Positions 6,446 through 9,839 of a stretch of 9,839 nucleotides of DNA are shown here, in pieces (within the stretch, counting starts at the first letter, position 1; every line of letters begins with the position of its first letter). Below the pieces are notes generated by a model. The model searched no databases. It had not been told where the DNA came from and saw only the letters and a list, made by a program, of their open reading frames with translations. Source of the DNA: Prevotellaceae bacterium (GTDB lineage Bacteria; Bacteroidota; Bacteroidia; Bacteroidales; UBA932); the NCBI GenBank assembly GCA_031288885.1, contig JAITQP010000122.1, forward strand, positions 1 through 9,839, read 5' to 3'. Made by a program: the position numbers and the translations under genes.

Positions 6446-6454
6446 GGTTAAACC

Positions 6455-7030
6455 TTACTTTTTGTCGTCAACGTAAATAACGCTGTTGAATACTTCCTTT
6501 ATTTCGTAATCCGTGAACGACTCATCGGACGTTAGGCCTTTGCCAAAGATGACCGCCCCCTTTTCGGTGTCGATGATGTTCACCAGCGCGTCGGTGTATA
6601 TTTTTTTTGTTTTCTGGCTCCAAAAAAGCTTTTCCGTTCTCAGCTCGTCGCCCTGCATGTTTTTGACCACCACGTTTCCGGTGGCCTCCCACAGCTCTTT
6701 GGCCTCGTAGTTTATGGCGTGATCGGCAACCACGCTCGCCTCCACCGTTGCCGAGTCGAGGTAGCGGTAGAGCTTTATGCCTTTGGGGAAGTCGGTATAT
6801 TTTTCTTCGGCAAAGTAGAATTGCCTCAGCTCGGGAGTGATAAAGCGAACCTTTATGCCGCCCAGCTCGGTCATCCGTCCGTCCAAGTTTTCTATGCGCA
6901 GCGACGGGATGTTTTGAATGTCGTTAATCTCGCGAATTTTTTCTATGTCGCTTTTGCACGCAGAGGGGGAAAGGGCGGCGAGCAGCAGCGCGGCGGAGAG
7001 GCTAAGCGGGTATGGGGCTACGCGCTTCAC
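6455..7030 (-). CDS. lptC: LptC-like LPS export protein (lipoprotein signal)
   Basis: I start this 191-aa protein at the GTG at 7030, which overlaps the stop of the outer-membrane protein gene (GTGA, 7030–7027). It gives a clean MKR start, a hydrophobic stretch and a Cys at 25 (PSAC followed by KSD) for lipid attachment. The longer GTG at 7054 would add eight residues without improving the signal. After the Cys come a linker and an OstA-like beta-jellyroll region, with A-x-x-Y-x-A-KELWEATGNVVVKN (residues 106–123) followed by LRTEKLFW (129–136). These are the repeating beta motifs of LptC, which passes LPS from LptBFG to LptA in the periplasm. The C-terminal part (SDESFTDYEIKEV) is typical of Bacteroidetes LptC. 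The overlap upstream and the 9-nt gap downstream to the CNNM gene place it in one operon. The proline at −3 of the lipobox is unusual. Confidence 0.82.
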   Translation of the reverse strand: MKRVAPYPLSLSAALLLAALSPSACKSDIEKIREINDIQNIPSLRIENLDGRMTELGGIKVRFITPELRQFYFAEEKYTDFPKGIKLYRYLDSATVEASVVADHAINYEAKELWEATGNVVVKNMQGDELRTEKLFWSQKTKKIYTDALVNIIDTEKGAVIFGKGLTSDESFTDYEIKEVFNSVIYVDDKK

Positions 7031-8301
7031 TCGTACCGGTACTTTACAAACCACGCTTCAAACAGCGTCATTCCCACCGAAATGGTCAGGTAGCTTTCCT
7101 GCACCATTCCGTGTGCGGTAGATCCGCGCCGCCCCACCTCCAGTCCGGCGTTGAGGTATCCTGCGCCCCTCATGGGGAAGCTGAAGCCGGCGTTGAGGGC
7201 AATGTCCGTAACGGTATTTCCCCTGTAGAGCGGCGGCGTTTGCGAGTAGCGCAGCCCGCCGCGGTAGGTCATGCGCTTCCAGAAGTAGCGCACGTCGTAG
7301 CGGTTGGGGATGTAGTACCCGCCCAGCCGCAGGTTGTACGAGCGCCCCAGCTCGTCGGTGTGGTTGATGACCTTGGTTTTTGACCAGTCCTGATAGTTGA
7401 GCTCTGCCCCCAGCATCCACTTTTCGCTGGCGGTAATGCTTGCGCCCAAGTTGAGCTGCATGGGCATGGTTGTTTGCGAGCTGCCGTAGGCGCTGTGCAC
7501 CGTGTCGTATCCGCTGCTTGCGGCTATCTGCGAGAGCGAGCTTTGCGTTCCGCTCAGGCGGGTTTGCGGCTGCCACGACGCGCCAAGCACCACGTGGCGC
7601 CGGCTGTCCATCGGCAGCGTGTACTGCGCGCCGAGCGTGGGGATAACGTCCGCGATTTTTTGCACCTCAGACGAGTAAACGTTGGAGTAGTAGGCGTTGG
7701 AGTTGAACAGCACGTTGTAGTAGTGGCTGATGCTGCCAAAGAGGTAGCGCGCGCCCACGCCCACCGCCAAGCGGTTGGTGGCGTTGAAGCCCACGTTCAG
7801 GAATAGCTGGTTGATGCCGTTTTCGCCGCTGTAGCGGTAGCGCACGTCGCCCATGCTTGCCACTATCTCGTCGTTTCGCTCGCGCTGCTCCACCTCGTAG
7901 CCCACGTTGCTGAAGGGGATTATCCCCAAGCTCACGCCAAAGCGCCTGATGGGAAAGGCAACCGCTATGTGGCGAAAGTTGGCGGTGTTGTAGCTGGTGT
8001 TGAGGGAGGATGTTTTGGCGTAAAAATTCTTCATTTCGCCGCCAAAGTCCAGCACAAAGGTGAGCGAATCGCGCGCGGAGGCGCCGGCAGGGTTGACGTA
8101 GTCTATCTGCTTAGCTTCGCGCACGCCGGTGGTAATGCCGCCCATGCTGCCGGTAGAGGTGAACCCCGGCTGCGCGATGTCGCCAAAGCCGTACATTGAG
8201 TAGGGGGAATAGGTATTAATGCTGCTGTTGTCCTGAGCATACACGGCGCCGGTAATCCAGCATCCTGCCCCCAAAAAAATCCATTTAGTTAGCTTCAGCA
8301 T
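7027..8301 (-). CDS. Outer-membrane beta-barrel protein
   Basis: This 424-aa protein has a Sec signal (hydrophobic 7–21, AYA-Q cleavage after residue 22). A SPYSMYGFGD stretch (32–41) follows, of the kind seen near the N-terminus of Bacteroidetes outer-membrane proteins. The rest alternates aromatic and small residues as in beta-strands, with many Gly-, Tyr- and Asn-rich turns. The C-terminus (LFEAWFVKYRYE) ends in an aromatic-rich strand, as expected of barrels. It somewhat resembles FadL/OMPP1-type long barrels, but I cannot name the family or the substrate. I use the ATG at 8301, since the upstream TTG (8310) lies deeper in coaX. It overlaps the end of coaX by 17 nt and the lptC start by 4 nt, so it is co-transcribed with both. 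This coaX–OMP–lptC–CNNM order recurs in Bacteroidetes, which suggests a link to envelope biogenesis. Confidence 0.75.
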   Translation of the reverse strand: MLKLTKWIFLGAGCWITGAVYAQDNSSINTYSPYSMYGFGDIAQPGFTSTGSMGGITTGVREAKQIDYVNPAGASARDSLTFVLDFGGEMKNFYAKTSSLNTSYNTANFRHIAVAFPIRRFGVSLGIIPFSNVGYEVEQRERNDEIVASMGDVRYRYSGENGINQLFLNVGFNATNRLAVGVGARYLFGSISHYYNVLFNSNAYYSNVYSSEVQKIADVIPTLGAQYTLPMDSRRHVVLGASWQPQTRLSGTQSSLSQIAASSGYDTVHSAYGSSQTTMPMQLNLGASITASEKWMLGAELNYQDWSKTKVINHTDELGRSYNLRLGGYYIPNRYDVRYFWKRMTYRGGLRYSQTPPLYRGNTVTDIALNAGFSFPMRGAGYLNAGLEVGRRGSTAHGMVQESYLTISVGMTLFEAWFVKYRYE

Positions 8302-9022
8302 AATGCTCAAGTATCCTGTTTAATCCGATTAACACTAAATCATAATCTACAAATATCGTTCTTTTTACCCTCTTTGCCAAAAAATCAGCATCGCCACCGG
8401 TAAAAACTACCTGCAAATTTGAATACTTTAAAGCAAATTGGTCTATGTTAACTTCCACCTCGTATACTACGCCGTTGAGCACGCCTGCCGTAATGGCCTC
8501 GCGCGTGCTGCTCCCGAGCATGGGGTAGTCGTCGGCTATCCCGCACAGGGGCAGGCGCGCGGTGAAGGCGTGCAGCGACCTGAAGCGGAGGGCAATGCCC
8601 ACCGAAATGTTGCCGCCAAGGTACTCGCCGCGCGCGCTCACCAGCTCGTAGGTGATGGCCGTCCCCGCGTCCACCGCCAGCACGTTGCAGCGGGGGAAGC
8701 GGACGCTGGCGCCCACGGCTGCCGCCAAGCGGTCGTTGCCCAGCGTTTCGGGCGAGGCGTACAGGTTGCGGATGGGCAGGGGCGTGTGGGGCGTTAGCGT
8801 CACGGCGTTGGGCAGCAGGCTTCGCACCTGCGCCGCCACCGCGTCGTCCTCGCCCCGCACCGACGAAATGATGGCGCGCGGCAGCCCGCTGTGCTTAGCC
8901 AAAAACGCCCGCCCCGCCTCGAACGACGCGCTGCCGTCAGCCAGCTTTTCTACCACGCCGCTGTTGTCCGCCACCGCCAGCTTTACGGCGGTATTGCCAA
9001 TATCTACTATCAGATTTGCCAT
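8285..9022 (-). CDS. coaX: Type III pantothenate kinase
   Basis: This 245-aa protein phosphorylates pantothenate, the first step of coenzyme A synthesis, in the cytoplasm. The signatures of the type III (CoaX, actin-like fold) enzyme are present: DIGNT (7–11, phosphate binding), TLGNDR (93–98), VDAGTA (117–122, with the catalytic Asp118), GGNIS (136–140) and FTGGDA (207–212). The length is normal. The residue after GGNIS is Val, where I expect Pro (GGNISPG in related enzymes). The base composition changes sharply inside the gene: 8281–8460 has 62 G or C of 180, while sampled upstream lines (8521–8580 and 8701–8760) have 43 and 45 of 60. The start ATG is 9 nt past the stop of the Zeta-like gene, so both are likely on one transcript. 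Identification is firm. Confidence 0.93.
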   Translation of the reverse strand: MANLIVDIGNTAVKLAVADNSGVVEKLADGSASFEAGRAFLAKHSGLPRAIISSVRGEDDAVAAQVRSLLPNAVTLTPHTPLPIRNLYASPETLGNDRLAAAVGASVRFPRCNVLAVDAGTAITYELVSARGEYLGGNISVGIALRFRSLHAFTARLPLCGIADDYPMLGSSTREAITAGVLNGVVYEVEVNIDQFALKYSNLQVVFTGGDADFLAKRVKRTIFVDYDLVLIGLNRILEHYAEAN

Positions 9023-9031
9023 GACGAGAAT

Positions 9032-9631
9032 TTATGAATTGCCAACCGTTTGGAAAATAATGGTTGCCCACGCAGGTATGTCGGCGTACTGCTTTCTCAA
9101 TGCTCCGTTGCTTGCGCGAAACAGCAATTCGGGGAATGTATTTTCTGCCGAATTATCGTAAACATATAATCTGTCCACCGCTGGAGCAAGGATTGCGCAG
9201 TTGGAGATAGATTTATAGTAACGGCTGATAATTTTCTCAGCAGGCACGTTGTGCCCACCGTTCATTACACGACGAATTATCCGCTCCACGTTAATTTGCG
9301 GACTGCTTGTGCCGATATAAAACAAGCGGATGAAGTACCCTTGCTGCTTCGCGCGTCTAATAAATGAAATTTTATCGTGAGCAGATAGTACAGTTTCAAA
9401 TATCAGGCTGCGCTTGTTGGCGATGCAGTCTTCCCGTTTTTCGGTAGAGTATCGGGCAGCTTTCATGACGGCTTCCGGTGAGTTCCAGTCGCCGAACATA
9501 TCACGTGCGATATTATCGGGGTTGATGTATTCACAACCCTCTATCCAGATATGTTTCAATATTTTTCCGGTTACCGACGTTTTACCTGTCCCGTTGGGTC
9601 CCGCCACGATGAGGAGTTTAGGTTTTTCCAT
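9032..9631 (-). CDS. Zeta-toxin-like P-loop kinase
   Basis: This protein is 199 aa from the ATG at 9631, which I prefer over the TTG at 9655. It has the Zeta-toxin layout: a Walker A P-loop GPNGTGKTS (11–19), INPDNIA (36–42), an FETVLS motif (78–83, the usual FETTLS), and the RVMNGGHNVP run (121–130) that precedes the ISRYYKSI helix (135–142). The VYDNS motif (157–161) follows. Zeta toxins phosphorylate UDP-N-acetylglucosamine and block wall synthesis; some chromosomal relatives have other substrates. All the expected motifs look intact, so it should be active. It overlaps the upstream 67-aa gene by 14 nt and lies 9 nt before coaX. It is AT-rich: three sampled 60-base lines give 22, 32 and 24 G or C. 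Toxin activity is inferred from the family. Confidence 0.8.
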   Translation of the reverse strand: MEKPKLLIVAGPNGTGKTSVTGKILKHIWIEGCEYINPDNIARDMFGDWNSPEAVMKAARYSTEKREDCIANKRSLIFETVLSAHDKISFIRRAKQQGYFIRLFYIGTSSPQINVERIIRRVMNGGHNVPAEKIISRYYKSISNCAILAPAVDRLYVYDNSAENTFPELLFRASNGALRKQYADIPAWATIIFQTVGNS

Positions 9632-9821
9632 CCTGTTGCTTTTTATCGGCGGCAAGAGCGAGTGCGTATTCTTTTTCCAACCTTTCCTTTAGCTGCTGCT
9701 CCATCCGCTCGCTTTCGCGACGAACGTCTTCTCCCACCTCCTCCATAAGCGCTTGAAGCTGCTCGTCGGTGGGCTCTTCGTCCCACAGAAAACGGTAATA
9801 CATATCTACATTCTTACCCAT
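9618..9821 (-). CDS. 67-aa acidic helical protein, likely partner or antitoxin of the Zeta-like kinase
   Basis: The protein starts at ATG 9821 (an in-frame Met at residue 7 is an alternative). It contains FLWDEEPTDEQLQALMEEV (11–29), then a strongly charged stretch with a heptad-like pattern (about 30–57), suggesting one long helix or coiled coil, and a Lys-rich end. It is not the classical epsilon antitoxin by eye. The position directly upstream, the 14-nt overlap and the small size point to a cognate antitoxin or regulator. Only 18 bases remain beyond the start, so the promoter lies outside the window. Function is inferred from context. Confidence 0.65.
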   Translation of the reverse strand: MGKNVDMYYRFLWDEEPTDEQLQALMEEVGEDVRRESERMEQQLKERLEKEYALALAADKKQQDGKT

Positions 9822-9839
9822 TTTTTTACGATTAGGTTT

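Noticed and set aside
5201..6451. 416-aa plus-strand open frame opposite the CNNM gene
   Set aside because: The CNNM frame has clear domains. The opposite frame is His/Val/Gly-rich and lacks motifs, a typical shadow of high-GC codon use.
7031..7054. Longer LptC start at GTG 7054
   Set aside because: The extra residues do not improve the signal peptide, while GTG 7030 gives a GTGA overlap and an MKR lipoprotein start.
1..9839. CRISPR arrays, tRNA or rRNA genes, insertion sequences
   Set aside because: No regularly spaced repeats, no cloverleaf or rRNA-like segments, and no transposase frames were seen on either strand.

Overview
The window looks like a chromosomal segment of a member of the Bacteroidota, most likely Bacteroidales. 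The evidence is repeated promoters of the Bacteroidetes type (TTTG or TTG, about 19 nt, then TAnnTTTG), a coaX–outer-membrane protein–lptC–CNNM–PPIase gene neighbourhood familiar from that phylum, a secreted GH172 (DUF2961) protein, and the style of the lipoprotein and outer-membrane protein signals. All intact genes lie on the minus strand. The only plus-strand gene remnant is at the left end.

Left end (1–840): an AT-rich stretch with a strong imperfect 17-bp inverted repeat (138–185) and a good plus-strand promoter (269–299). The promoter leads into a decayed SUMF1/formylglycine-generating-enzyme-like fragment (332–679) with two in-frame stops. Its C-terminal end (about 560–676) is GC-rich, and its variable-looking positions are almost all NNC codons with only A, G or T in the first two places. 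This is the signature expected of a variable region of a diversity-generating retroelement (DGR). No reverse transcriptase or template repeat is in the window. Two GC-rich hairpins (741–807) follow it.

Middle (841–4424): a secreted GH172-family protein with its own promoter, then, reading upstream on the same strand, a membrane-anchored PpiD/SurA-like peptidyl-prolyl isomerase with its own promoter and terminator. The PPIase terminator and the GH172 promoter are packed into about 70 bp.

Right part (4425–9821): eight minus-strand genes that overlap or are separated by 9 to about 60 nt, with no visible terminator between them. In transcription order they are a 67-aa acidic protein, a Zeta-toxin-like kinase, coaX (type III pantothenate kinase), an outer-membrane beta-barrel protein, lptC, a CNNM/CorC-HlyC membrane protein (GldE-like), a 52-aa protein, and a GNAT acetyltransferase. 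The core (coaX to CNNM, then PPIase) is an envelope and coenzyme A housekeeping cluster. Each end carries a small-protein/toxin-like pair with a lower GC content, which I read as two toxin–antitoxin-like modules inserted around and within the cluster. Neither small partner belongs to a family I can name, so these pairs and the SUMF1 variable-region remnant are the main candidates for something undescribed.
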